64,000 nucleotides of DNA, taken from Spirodela intermedia (Eukaryota; Streptophyta; Magnoliopsida; Alismatales; Araceae). Shown here in pieces: positions 45,487-57,561 of the stretch. Under the pieces are notes generated by a model. That model saw only the letters and a program-made list of their open reading frames with translations, was not told the DNA's origin and did no database searches. A program made the translations under genes and the position numbers. Location of the stretch: NCBI GenBank assembly GCA_902729315.2, contig LR746281.1:4214501-4278500 (forward strand), written 5' to 3'. Position 1 is the first letter of the stretch, and each line of letters begins with the position of its first letter.

Positions 45487-46536
45487 TAACCCTAAAATTG
45501 AAAAGTGATACATTATTCATATTGTATAGTTATTATGTGGTACACTATTTGCAAAATCCACTAGGAAAGACATACTTTGAATATTTTAAAGATTTTTTCT
45601 TCCTTCTCTCATGGAATACACGTGGTCAGTGTTGTAGAAAAATGTAGTATTCCAAAACTCAAGGACATCATTGGGTGGGTGAATCCACATAATTGGATGC
45701 AATTGTCGTTATGCAATCTATTGATCTTCTATGCAATGCCCACCTCATCTACAAGTGTCTCCCATAAAGGAAGCCATCTCTTATTGATTTCTAAAGTGGC
45801 TTCAACTCATTATCAGATTCAGTGTAAATGTTTGTGACTATTTTACTGTTTTACTGCATTGCAAAATTCTTGGGTGACTTCTGCTCACATGGGGGGAATC
45901 AAAATTCTTAGACCTCATATTTCAGCACTATGCAAAATACAATAGAAAATTGAAACCCACATGCTTTTAAAATCAAGCAGTCTTATTTTTCATAGCTTTA
46001 ACATTCTGTTTGACTTTGAGTAATTCTAATTTTTCTTTAGTATATCTGCATTCCACAATATATATATATCTACTATTGTTCACAAGAAAGGAACATACAT
46101 TGAGCAGTCAATAGTTTCTTGAAATTTCGTGCTCATAATTTCTTCTCCCAAATTATCTACTAAACATTTCTTAGCATTGCATCTCTCTCCCCTTCTATGA
46201 TCAACTTTCAATGTATCAATACTAAAGAACATGTTGGCAATTTTTTCCATCGAAGTTGCTTGCCTATCTCTGAAATGGAGAAAAATGATTCCACATTCTT
46301 CTCCTTGTGTTTTGTGCTCCATTAAAATATTCTGCTATGCATTTTCTTTGTTGAGATATATTCTTGAAATTTACCAGTTGATGTTCAGAAACCATTGCTT
46401 TAAGAATTTTTATAGTTAAGTTTTTTAATTTGGGCCATAAACAAGTTTATGCACGTAAGCTTTCAGATTCGCTACAATAATGGTGAGCCAATAATGGAGG
46501 ATTTTTTTTATTATACATATTGCTGGCAAGCACAAT
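45487..46536. other. Unassigned DNA with possible gene fragment
   Basis: No family sequence. It contains the first copy of a ~150-bp duplication (45,911-46,099) and an 80-codon minus-strand frame (46,080-46,322; IIFLHFRDRQATSMEKIANM). That frame has balanced composition but no family I can name. Confidence 0.4.
45911..46099 (+). repeat. Direct duplication, copy 1
   Basis: GACCTCATATTTCAGC ... TTGTTCACAAGAAAGGAACA. The second copy is at 48,475-48,617 in the same orientation. This copy carries ~46 extra bases near 46,010-46,050. Confidence 0.85.
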
Positions 46537-48161
46537 TGATAAGTCTTCATTATCATGTATTAATAATTAGTAAATAATATAGTTTTAGCCTTAACTCATG
46601 ATAAATAGACTTATATTTGTGTTAAAGTATGATTTGTGGTTTTCCGTTGATTAATGTGAATTTTTGGGTAATTATGTGATTTTATACGATTTTTACAATC
46701 TTACTTTTGAGATAAATGAAGAACAAGAAATAAAAATATTCCAAAATAGGGGGACTTGCCGGCCAGCCAGGCCCGCAAACAGGTCAGAAGTGTAGTCAGG
46801 GAGTAGCTGCGAGCAAGGGCTTGAGTGACTTGGCTTGGATCGATAGGGGCACGTGTGCGCCACTCCTCTTCCACGTCACTAGTGGCCAGCCAACTATGGG
46901 GCAAGGAGTGGTCGTACACGCGAGAGTAGTGACTTTACTTATAAAGCTAACATTACTATATATTCGCCTGAAAAATCAGTGCACAACTGATGTGAGACTA
47001 AACCCGCATCACACCTTCCTCACAGGTGGGCGATCGGCGAGAGTTTGAATCCTCCCAAAGTCAAAATTCATAAATTTTTATTTGATTATCGCGACTTTCC
47101 TACATATCACTACTGAAGGATTAAGCAATGAGAATCACTGGATCATCGGCAAAAATCTCGTCAATGCGATTTGCAGAGCATTGCTACTAAAATTGCTGAA
47201 CAATTCGTGATAAAAGGATTGCAATTCATCGAGTAAATCATCTCCAATTGATCGACGAACAAGCTGTCGTTAGGAAGAGGACGATCCACCAGGAGATGAG
47301 TCGCCACCTCTTGGGGGCATATTAGATGCAATGAAGAGCCTTCTCTTGTTGTGCGGACCTGAGGATGAAGCTCCCTAACACATGCCCCACCTTCATCCAG
47401 CTCCTCTCAGTCGAGTGACAGTTGCTAGAGAGCCGCAAAGTTGCCATTTTTCCACTCCGCCGAGTGACAGCCGCCAGAGACAATTCGACGACCCACTTCA
47501 TTGATCTCTAGACTTCACGAGAAGATCTAGAGATTACCCACGTCATCTTTGTCCAAGGAGAGCCTTCGAGGCCGTGGACATTGCACGACAATCCTCCTAA
47601 ATGCTCAGGATTCCGGTGCATCGCCGACGCATCGCTGTCGCGATGTCGGAACTTTGTTTTCCTGCTTTCAATTTACTTTATGCTTCATTTAGTGATAATT
47701 TTTGTGTTTTTAAGTTACCAAAATATACTTTGTTCAATTACGATTCTTCCGGCTTTTATAGATCTTAATCTGATTAATTAAATCATCTATAATCACTTAC
47801 GCAAGAATCACCAGGTGGAACTCTATTTCTGCCCGATTTGCATCCGCTAGGTGCTGATGTCATCCCAACATCCGCACCCTTATTTCCCTTTTTTTATGAA
47901 TTTTAAATATATTTCTTTTTTATTTCCTAATACGAAATTCATAGAAAATCATATTCATTGAGAAAAATTCTGAATAATTACCAGATATTATATTACATCC
48001 CTATGATCAATTTGGAAAGTTACTGCTATTTTTGGAAGTTTTATTAAATTATAATTGATATATTTATTTAGAAATACTTCTAAATATATAAAAATTCGTA
48101 TTTTCTAGTTTTATAAATTTTATATTTGCGTGATTTAATATACAATGACTGAGTCACATCA
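46537..48161 (+). mobile_element. Solo LTR, TSD ACAAT/ACAAC
   Basis: TGATAAG to AGTCACATCA, 1,625 bases. Flanks ACAAT (46,532-46,536) and ACAAC (48,162-48,166) differ by one transition. It lies between the two copies of the ~150-bp duplication. Confidence 0.92.
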
Positions 48162-48700
48162 ACAACCAAGATATTTCTAGCGTTCTATTCCTAGAGTGGG
48201 ATCAATAGAAAGCCATGAAGTTTGTGGATGATAAATAAGTGATATATTGAAGGTACTTTTGAACTACTCATTTGAATTCACATAACTTTCAATCACATGT
48301 TAATTACAAACAAGTATGGATGAGAAAAATCTGCAGAGAAATTAAAACCTGTAGATGGCATTCATAAGTTGTGCAAATAGGCATACTGATCTAGAGGAAA
48401 AAAATTTAGAGATGTGGAATCTCTATTTTCAAAATGCCTGAATTTGATGTCCACCAGATGGTGCCAAAGTTAAAGACCTCATATTTCAGCGCTATGTAAA
48501 ATATAATAGAAAATTGAAACCCAATGTTGTTAAAATGAAGCTGCATCTTATTTTTCATAGCTTTGACATTCCACAATATATCTTTGTCTATTATTGTTCA
48601 CAAGAAAGGAACATACACAAAAAAAAAAAAAAAATTGAGATTCGACCATAATTTTCCTTGGGTCTTGAAAATATTGGTTGAATCATTTTCCCTTCGAATC
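48162..48700. other. Unassigned DNA with duplication copy 2
   Basis: Non-family DNA holding the second copy (48,475-48,617) of the segment at 45,911, followed by a run of 16 A. No convincing coding frame. Confidence 0.45.
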
Positions 48701-49450
48701 AGCATTGACAGTCACATGCAGGAGGATCTGATTTGTCTGCACAAGAGCTGTTAAGCAGATGCTACAAGAACAACAAAAGCTACGTCAAGAAATGGAACAA
48801 ATGAAACTATAGATTGAGGGGAAACAACAATTTGATCTGAATGGATCTGAGAAGCAGAATCATAAGCAGCTAGAAATCAGCAACAGCAATAGAGAAGCAA
48901 GCCAATTCCCAATGCAACCAGCCATCAATCCTCGAAATTTGATGAATTCATGCCAATCAAGTTGATTGCCATGATCAGGACAAAGAAACACTCAATGCTA
49001 TTTCCAAACTTTGAAATGGAAAAATCTTATCTGACCCTTCTTTTATGATTGCAGAAAATTCAGAGAATGAGCAAGAGCAACAACCAAAGATTTGAATTTG
49101 ACAAAAGGTAAGGATAAAGTAAAAGAGAAGGAAGAACCTGATCCAAAAAAGTACAGGCCTCCAATCCATATCCCTAAAGCCTTAAAGGAAAATAAGCCCT
49201 AGATTATAGATCAAGATACAAAATTTAAGAAATTTTTAAACATCACAAATAGTATTCCTTTGATAGATGCAATCCAGCACATTCCTTCTTATGCAAAATT
49301 TTTAAAAGGATTATGCACTCTTGATAAGAAACATAAATGCATTCAATTATTTGAAACAGTAAGTTTGATTTTACTAAATTAGATTCCAACAAAGCGATGA
49401 GATCCAGGAGCTCCTCTAATTAAATGCAAAATTCAAGGCATGGTTTTCAC
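48700..49450 (+). pseudogene. Tat-type gag end / protease linker fragment
   Basis: Gln-rich sequence (EQQKLRQEMEQMKL-like, ~48,760-48,815), then PPIHIPKALKENKP (~49,160), TNSIPLIDAIQHIPSYAKFL (~49,247) and a GAPLIKCKI word before the protease. It belongs to the same superfamily but to a different lineage from the neighbours. It ends near the start of the protease. Multiple stops. Confidence 0.75.
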
Positions 49451-49798
49451 TACCATCAGGAGAACGTAGATAGGATAGGACAATTATCAGATCATGACTT
49501 CTGACATTGCACCAAACTCGTCACAGTTCGTGAGCTGCAGCCTTAGGCTACTTCACGACAACAATTCTACCATCTGTTCGGACATGGACCGAGAGGGCCT
49601 CACACTTACCATTGTCAAGTGTTTCCCTAGGTTGTCCTAGGTTGATCATGCATATTGGTATGCCTACCTGTGCTTAGGTTACATGATCAGACCTAGAGTC
49701 TAGGGTTCAAACATTCTTATCAGATTAGTCTCGGCTCCCCCATCTTGGGTCTCGAGTTTCATTGATCAGGTACAGGGGGTTCTCGCCCCATCTTGCAT
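49451..49798. other. Unassigned DNA
   Basis: GC-moderate stretch without a recognised gene. It joins the LTR fragment at ~49,799. It may be non-coding sequence of another retroelement. Confidence 0.4.
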
Positions 49799-50365
49799 CA
49801 ACGATCCCCTTAAATGCTCAAGATTTCGGTGCATTGCCAACGCATCGCTACTGCGACACCAGAACTTTATTTTCTTGCTTTCAACTTAATTTCTATTTTA
49901 TTTAGTAATAATTTGTGTGATTTAAATTTACCAAGATATACTTCATTCAATTACGATTATTCCAACTTTTACAGATCTTAATTTGATCAATTAAATCATC
50001 TGTAATCACGTATGTAAGAATCGTCGAGCAGAACTCTATTTCCACTTGATTCATGTTCGCTAGGTGCTGACATCATCATGATGTCCACACCCTTATTTAT
50101 GTTTATTGTGAATTTTAAATATATTTAATTTTTATTTTCTAGTATAAAATTCATAGAAAATAGTATTCTTTGAGGAAAATTTTAAATAATTACCCAATAT
50201 TATATTACATTTTTATGATCAACTTATCGCTATTTTTGGAAGTTTTATTAAATTATAATTGATATATTTGTTCAGAAATACTTTTAAATATCAAAAAAAA
50301 TGTATTTTTTAGTTTTATAAAATTTAAATTTATATGATTTACTATACAATGACTAAGTCATATCA
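49799..50365 (+). mobile_element. LTR 3' fragment
   Basis: Matches the last third of the family LTR from ATGCTCAAGATTTCGGTGC to the terminus GTCATATCA. The 5' two-thirds are missing. Confidence 0.85.
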
Positions 50366-52990
50366 ATGGGACATGTTGTATATTGAGAAAAAAAAATAAA
50401 AGCTAGAGGAACACTAGATGATGATGAAATTGCAAACAATCAACCACAAAGTATAAGGTAAATAAGTTACACAAGTAGCTATACATAGCACAAGGAACAC
50501 TAGTACCATAAATCATGTGGAGGAAAAGAAAGAAAAGACTACTTTGACAATAGAAAACATAGAAAACATGAGCAAGATCAGACCTAAAAAAAAGAAAAAA
50601 AAAAGAAAAAAAGAGGTGTGAAAGGTTCAAAAGTTGGCAAGTTTCTCTCTCCCCCTGTGCCCCCCGCCCCAAAAAAAATAAAAAATCCACAGCATTACAC
50701 ATCAAAAAAAAAAGGGGAGAAGAAGTGGGGGAAAGGAGGAAATGAATATGTGAGGACAATGTTACCCTCCTTCCCCAAATACACAAGATTTTGTTTCTTG
50801 TTGCAATTTGAATGAAGGCATAGATGGAGGTTAATGATCAAGTAGGGGGCTCCAAGTTGTAAGATAATGCCTAGAACTTGATGAAAAGTTTGATTTTGAT
50901 TGATGCTAGTCTCAGGGTTTGTTGGTAATAGTGAAAAGTTGACAATATGTGGATGCTAGGTGGAAAGTTTAAAAGGGAGAGAGAAGGAAAGAAAGAAAGA
51001 AATAGAGAATTGAGATAACTAGTTTAGAAGGTTAAAACCACATTAAATCATGGCCGAATAGTGGTTTATCACCTAGTTAATTACACTATTTACTATCTTG
51101 TATTGTGGGAGAATATGATGTCATATGTAGGTCCCAAATAGAAGTGTTGGAATAGAGGATCAGAAACAAATAGAAAATGATCACAGCCCAAGCTGAGCAA
51201 GGAAATGAACTGGAGGAGGTAGTCTACTTGACCACAAAAGAAGAGGGTTAGAAACAGTGAAAATGGCCTTGGACCAAGTTGGTGCTGAGGAGACGCAACT
51301 GACTCCACCCAATTCGGAAGTGGTTCCTCGATAGCAGAGGAATCATTGAGAGGCACGAACCATTGAAACACGTGCTTGACTTAAGGCATGACCCAAAACA
51401 TGTGAGCCTAGAGATGGAAAGCCCAAGTAGAGAAAGATGAGCTAGAGAGAAAGAGGGCCCAATCCATCATGACAGATTACATATCAGCCAAATCGAAAAG
51501 GTCCAATGAACGAAAGGTACAAAGTAAAGCCCAAAGGGATCCCCTAGATGAGTCCATGAGTAAACAGCTCCACCAATCCACCACTCAACAAAGCAAAACT
51601 ATATAACGACCTTATATCTAAGGGTGAATGAATATGTCCAGAAAAATGTCATAGACCTTTCTATTGCAAGACAATGTCTGCAAAAACTCAATCTGAACAT
51701 TGTATATCTGGATCATTTATCAATATAATTTCCTTAAGAAAAAAACCCCAAACCTAAACCTAAAATCATAAACGCAAAACATCTAGAGTCACTATGCCTT
51801 TAGAACCATTCTATGTGAGGATTTAAAGAAAGAATTATGTTATTAATTGTACATTTTTTAGAAAAATTATCAACAAATTGTCAATCTACACACATTCTAT
51901 AAATCATCATAATGTGTTAACCCACAAGTATTCACCTAATCGATATTCTAGTAATATGCAACATCAACTAGATCAAGAAAACTCAATATCCTTAATTCTC
52001 ATCTCTACTTGCTAAATCCCAAACCTCAACCTCAAAACCCTAAACCTTAAAGTCAAAACACTAAACCCAAAATTGTAAGGATGCTAGGCTTAGGAAGGTG
52101 CTAGGCATGAGCACCCTTATAAGGAGAAAACAAAAAACCTAAAATTATAAACCCTAAACCCTAAACCTTAAATAGTAAATCATAAACCTTATATCCCAAA
52201 CCCCCTAGTAGAGAAACTTGACAAATGGAAGCTTCAGCTTCTATTCTCAGGGGGTTGCATCTAATTGATATGTCATGTCCTCATGAGTATGCCCTTGCAC
52301 CTTCTTGCGGTACATGGGGTGGTATCGGACACCATCTTATGATCTATGAAGCGGATTTGTACCTCCTTCTTGTGAGATGGTCAACTCGATAGACCTCATC
52401 ATCAATGTCGAGTTTTTTGAGAGAAAACATGGCAATCAGTAGATAAGGGTGGCCTAAGGATTAGACATCCTGAGGATATCCTCGACATGCTTTAAAAGGA
52501 ACTCATATGGCAGATGAAGACAACGAGATCACCCCTAGGGATTTTTGTGCTAGCCAAATATGACAATTGGGCCAGCCAATTTATTGACATAAAAGGAGAG
52601 AAATGATGAGAAGATTGTCAAAGATATTGGCTGTAGATGAGGCCTTTAATCTGATGGTGAGTGGGATGAGGTACTATCAATACTCAGTATGACACTTGGC
52701 TTGCAGACACTCCCTCAGCCTCCTCTACTTTCTTAATGCCGTCTTGGCCTCGTCTCACTTGATGAAGATACTAGTGTACTCTTCAAGAGGCACAGACTCT
52801 CATTAGATTTACTACTAGAGATCTTGTTGATAGAGTTGGGTCCTAGTGATGATCAGCCCATCTAGACTCTTATCTTAGATGGGAGTTTCTCTTGTAGTTC
52901 TTCTTGAAATTACTTTAGAAACCATTTCTCAAAGTAGTTTTGGGGAGATCTCATTTGGCACCCTACTATCGTATCTTGAGTCTCTTTCTT
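50366..52990. other. Long stretch without recognised gene
   Basis: Contains purine runs (50,580-50,740) and degenerate telomere-like CCCTAAA words (52,025-52,200). The sequence at 52,260-52,900 has fairly balanced composition, but I could not assign it on either strand. Open frames here lack motifs and look spurious. Confidence 0.45.
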
Positions 52991-52991
52991 C

Positions 52992-53253
52992 ATGTGGAAA
53001 TTAATATACTGCAGACTTCCTACAAATGATCATATGTCTATCAAAAGACATAACATCTGTTTTAAGTGTCATTATTGTCCCATCACTTTGAGTAGTGAAA
53101 TTATTGGCCACTTATTTTTCCATAATGTCGTTACTATAGAATGTTGGAACCAACTCTTATTGAATTGGTCCCTAGCATTTCATCCTTCTCCATCTCTTAC
53201 ATCCCTAGAAATTTTTATGAGAGTCTTTGATTCATCGCAAAGTTCTAGGGGCA
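52992..53253 (+). pseudogene. LINE ORF2 C-terminal zinc-finger (zf-RVT-like) fragment
   Basis: Translation reads MWKLIYCRLPTNDHMSIKRH, then CFKCHYC, ...IIGHLFFHN and ECWNQLLLNWSL. This is the usual pattern of the zinc-binding region after plant LINE reverse transcriptases (W....RLPT.D.L..R ... C..C ... E...HLFF.C......W). RT itself is not seen upstream, and the frame runs into the LTR at 53,254. It is a 5'-truncated, interrupted relic. Confidence 0.7.
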
Positions 53254-54891
53254 TGATAGTCTTCACTATCATGAGTTAATAATTAGTAAATAATATAGTT
53301 TTAGCCTTAACTCATGATAAATAGACTTATATTTATGTTAAAGTGTGAAAATTGATTTTTAGTTGATTAATGTAAATTTTTGAATAATTATGTGATTTTA
53401 TACAAATTTATATGATTTTTATAGTCTTACTTTTGAGATAAATAAAGAAAAAGAAATAAAAATAAAAATTAAACAAAATGGGGGGGACCCACTAGCTAGC
53501 CAAGCCCATAAGCGGGTTGGAAGCACAATCAGGGAGGAGTTGCAAGAAAGGGCTCGAGTGACTTAGATTGATAGGAGCACGTGTGTGCCCCTCCCCTTCC
53601 ACGTCATCAATGGCTAGCCAGTTGTGGGGCAAGGAGTGGTCATACACGCGCAAGAAAGGAACTTGCTAGCAAATGTAATATTACTATATATTTGCCCAAA
53701 AATTTGATGCACAAGTAATGTAGGACTAAACTCGAGACACACCTTCCCTAGAAAGGGCAGGCAATCAATGCAGGTTTGAATCTTCTTAGAGCCAAAACTC
53801 ATATTTTTTTATTTGATTATTGTGACTTTTCTGTAGATCGTGGGTGAATGATTAAGTAACCAGAATTGCTAGATCATCGGCAAAAATCTCATCAACACGA
53901 TTCGCAAAGCATTGTTACTCAAATTATTGAATGATTCGTGATAAAAGGATTGTAAATCCATTGAGTAAAGCATCTCCGATTGATCGACAAACAAGTTGTC
54001 ATTAAGAAGAGAACGATTCACTAGGAGACAAGTCGCCACCTCCTAAGAGCGTACTAGATGCGATGAAGAGCCTCCTCTTGCTATGTGGACCTAAGGATGA
54101 AGCTCCCTAATATGTGCCCCACCTCCATCTAGCTCCTCTCCATCAGGTGACAGCCATCGAAGAGCTGCAAAGTCGCTATTTTTCTGCTCCGTCGAGTGAT
54201 AGTTGCCGAAGACGATTTGACGACTTATTTCATTGATCTCTAGACTTTGCAAGGAGATCTAGAGATTGCCCACATCATCTTTGTCTAAGGAGAGCCATCG
54301 AGGCTATAAACACTACATGACAATCCTCCCGAACACACAAGATTTTGGTGCATCACCAACACATTGTCGCCACGACACTGGAAATCTTTTTTCCTATTTT
54401 CAATTTAATATTCACTTCATTTAGTGTTAATTTGTTGATTTTAAATTTACCAACCTATACTTCATTTAATTATGATTCTTTTGGCTTTTATAAATCTTAA
54501 TTTGATCAATTAAATCATCTGTAATCACTTACGTAAGAATTGTTGAGGAAAACTATTTCTAAATTCGCATTTGCTGGGTGCTTGCTGATGTCATCCTAAC
54601 GTCCACACCCTTATTTCCTTTTTTCATGAATTTTAATTATATTTCCTTTTCATTTCCTAGTATATAATTCATAAAAAATAGTATTCTTTGAGGAAAATTT
54701 TAAATAATTATCAAATATTAAATTACATCCTTGTGATCGACCTAGAAAATTACCACTATTTTTGAATTTTTTATTGAATTATAATTGATATATTTTTTTA
54801 TAAATACTTCTAAATATTTAAGAAATTATATTTTTTAGTTTTATAAATTTTAAATTTACATGATTTACTATATAATGACTAAGTCACATCA
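53254..54891 (+). mobile_element. Full-length solo LTR without clear TSD
   Basis: Begins TGATAGTCTTCACTATC (one AA lost from TGATAAG) and ends AAGTCACATCA; 1,638 bases. Flanks GGGCA and GCCAA do not match, so it may have been rearranged or left by inter-element recombination. Confidence 0.85.
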
Positions 54892-55975
54892 GCCAACCTT
54901 ACCTATGTATTTTTATAGCATACATAGTATGAGAAATATGAAAGGGGTGAAATCTCTCTCATTTTACAAGTTAGCAAATACGTGCCTTAGAGATCATAAG
55001 ACACGTCACACAATGGCTACAAAGTACCCATCCTTTGGTGTCATCTATAGTGACATGCTCGGCCTTCATTTGTGAGGCCCTTAAGACTTGGGGAGTCAAA
55101 GCCACACATACACACATAGAGATCTCCACTCGAGTCATCTGATGGAGACTATCATCAATTGAATACTTAAAGTTGAACATCAATGGAGCAGCCTGAAGGA
55201 ACCCTAGACCTGCAAGAGGAGGAGACATCTTATGGGATCATACAGGGAGTACTCTCTTTGCCTTTTCTTATTTTTATAACATTCAAACTAACACCACAAT
55301 AGAGGCTATGGCAATACGTGATAGTTCACTCTTCTATGAGGAACATAATCTCCATAATATTGTTGTAGAATTTAACTCATAGGTGCTTGTTCAAATGTTA
55401 CATGCAGGTTCCTATTCTCATTGGCAGCTCAAGAGTACTTAGACTGACATTATATATTGTAGAGGGAGGATCAACACCATTACACACTAGTTACATGAAG
55501 GGAACCAGATGATAGACATGCTCACTATACATAGTATGCACTTGTTTGTGCTTTGTATTCTCCTCTTGATAAGAGATGCTAGCTGAAGCTCAAGGTCGAC
55601 ATCATTTGGAGTAGATCGGCATGTCAACACTTCGTATACGGCGAACATGGATACTTGTCGTCCCTCGACAGTGGCAGATCACCTAGGTCAACCCCCAACT
55701 AGCACACAACCTAGCATATGCAGCACCACCAACACAAAACTATCCTTGCACTAAGGATTGAAGGATTTCCCAATAGTCTCAACCAAGATGATCAACCTCG
55801 GTCATGTCTACCACTTCACCTTTCATTTACCACTTTCCAAAGAAAGCTATGTCTTGTTCCCCCTAGTTCTCACGTATGAGGCTTAGGGATAAACACTTCA
55901 TCAACATCAATATTATCTACCCTTCACCAAAAAAAAAAAAAAAAAAAAAACCCAAACCCCCCTAAGTAGGAGTGT
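54892..55975. other. Unassigned DNA
   Basis: No family LTR. Short open frames on both strands lack motifs. A run of ~21 A (55,930-55,950) could be an old retroposon tail. Confidence 0.4.
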
Positions 55976-56035
55976 TACCACTAGATCCCATAAGAACTCT
56001 AAAGTTAAGCAAGCTTGTGTTAGAGCTAATGGTAA
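55975..56035 (+). pseudogene. 5S rRNA-derived fragment 1
   Basis: TAGATCCCATAAGAACTC followed by TAAAGTTAAGCAAGCTTG matches the centre of plant 5S rRNA (GGATCCCATCAGAACTC, CGAAGTTAAGCGTGCTTG), which covers the internal A-box, with a few substitutions. The ends of the gene are absent. It could be a dispersed 5S pseudogene or part of a Cassandra-type element, whose LTRs carry 5S sequence. Confidence 0.75.
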
Positions 56036-56039
56036 ATAA

Positions 56040-56300
56040 ATTAATGACTTTGCCCACTCAAGCACAAATCCCAACCACATATCTTTTCTTGATTATCAAT
56101 TAAAATTCTTAATTATTTTTTGTATAAAAAAATTAAGCCCAAACTCTAAACCCCAAGTCCTAAACCCCAAACTCTATACCCTGAACACAACTTTAAAGTC
56201 AAAACCCTCTATTCTAAACCCTAAACCTAAACCTTAAAATCATAAATACTAAACCTTTAAATTTTAACCTTAAAGCTTAAAACTTAAATGCTAAATCCTA
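56040..56300 (+). repeat. Degenerate telomere-like CCCTAAA stretch
   Basis: Words CTAAACCCC, CCCTAAACC and CTAAACCTAAACC occur in loose succession (~56,140-56,300). A similar stretch lies at 52,025-52,200. They are interspersed with AAACTTAAA-like variants and form no uniform array. Confidence 0.55.
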
Positions 56301-56488
56301 TAACCCTCATCAATAAGTGAGTTACCAAGAAGCTAAGAAAAAAACTCCATAATGAAGTGTACTCATGCAAATGAGTGAACTCTATAGTGAAACACACACT
56401 TGGTACTGTCATGTGTAGTAAGGCACTAGTTTTGCCAAAGTGTCCAGAAACACCTTCTATTTGCATGTGCTGCGAGACACTTACTCCA

Positions 56489-56627
56489 AAGTGCTTGGGT
56501 GTATGAAGTACCAAGGTAAGAAGTATTATTAAGCCAATGTGCTTGGGTATATGCCAAGATAATTATTAAGCCAATGTGCTAAGGTGTGTGAAGTATTAGA
56601 GGAGTGACCCCTTGGGAAGTTCAGCCC
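56489..56627 (+). pseudogene. 5S rRNA-derived 3' segments, tandemly repeated
   Basis: GTGCTAAGGTGTGTGAAG and then GAGTGACCCCTTGGGAAGTT (56,575-56,622) parallel the 3' half of 5S rRNA (GTGCTTGGGCGAGAG, GGGTGACCTCCTGGGAAGTC). Partial copies of its start recur at ~56,489 and ~56,538, separated by TATTAAGCCAAT. Confidence 0.65.
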
Positions 56628-56723
56628 AAGAAACAAAAGTCTAACAAAAAAAAACTCTATATCTTAAAATCTTAAACTTTATATCCTAAAGTATAAACTA
56701 ATCATCTCAAGTGAATGTAATGT

Positions 56724-56782
56724 CACTTGATCTCATAAGAACTCTAGAGTTAAATGTGCTCAAGTTGAAACAATACCAAGAA
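56724..56782 (+). pseudogene. 5S rRNA-derived fragment 2
   Basis: CTTGATCTCATAAGAACTCT, then AGAGTTAAATGTGCTCAAG and AATACCAAG follow the same part of 5S rRNA as fragment 1, in the same orientation and ~745 bases further on. Confidence 0.7.
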
Positions 56783-57561
56783 AAACTACAACTACTATTT
56801 AGTTGATGACTATTCTCACATCCTCTGTATGAATTATGATTAAAATACAAATAAATATTTTCCATTTCCCTTAAAATTCTTCATACACAAAGATTCCAAA
56901 ATACATGCCAATTATCAATGAGATGAAGACTTGAAAGGCAACAATATACCCTTTTAACCCTAAATCAAGTCTTCATACATGAGTCTCTATTACAAACCTA
57001 GTCATCACTGTATCAATCAGTATTAAGACATTTACAAGACAAAATATTAGAGGACACAGCATTTATTCAATAATACATCTACACTCAATGAGTATCAATC
57101 ACTTGACTCATGCACAACAAACATGCATAACATTTGTACTTATCTAAAGGGTATATTTTTTACATCAAAACAAAAATACATATGAGCCCCTATTTCTTGC
57201 TTATGTCAAATGACCTTTATGAAGATAGTTTTAAGAGAAGATTTAAGCACGTCTAGAAATATGATACCATATACTTTCTAATTGACTTATTTCAATAGGC
57301 TACATTTTGATCTTTCTCAACTCCATCCTACAAGTACAAAGTTAGCAAAGAGAAAAAAAGAACAAAAGTGGACTTAAAATTTGTGACCATACAAAACTTT
57401 ACTATAACATATCAAAAACATTTGACCAAAACTACACACTACAAACCTTGGGAGAGCAATGTACAGAGTGGAAAGTGGAAAGTTCACAAGTATCAAGATT
57501 GAAGCATGAGAAAACCATCAGGGCCACAAGAACCAGTTGTAATAAGTTGTCCACAATATTA

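Noticed and set aside
50403-50786. Phe/Leu/Ser-rich 127-codon minus-strand ORF resembling a membrane protein
   Set aside because: It is the reverse reading of A/G-rich low-complexity DNA. Its hydrophobicity comes from poly-pyrimidine codons, not from real transmembrane segments.
52140-52200. Interstitial telomere or chromosome end
   Set aside because: Only a few degenerate CCCTAAA words in mixed sequence, far from any array.
54971-55228. Minus-strand ORF of 85 codons
   Set aside because: Irregular composition, no motif, in decayed intergenic sequence. It is expected by chance at this length.
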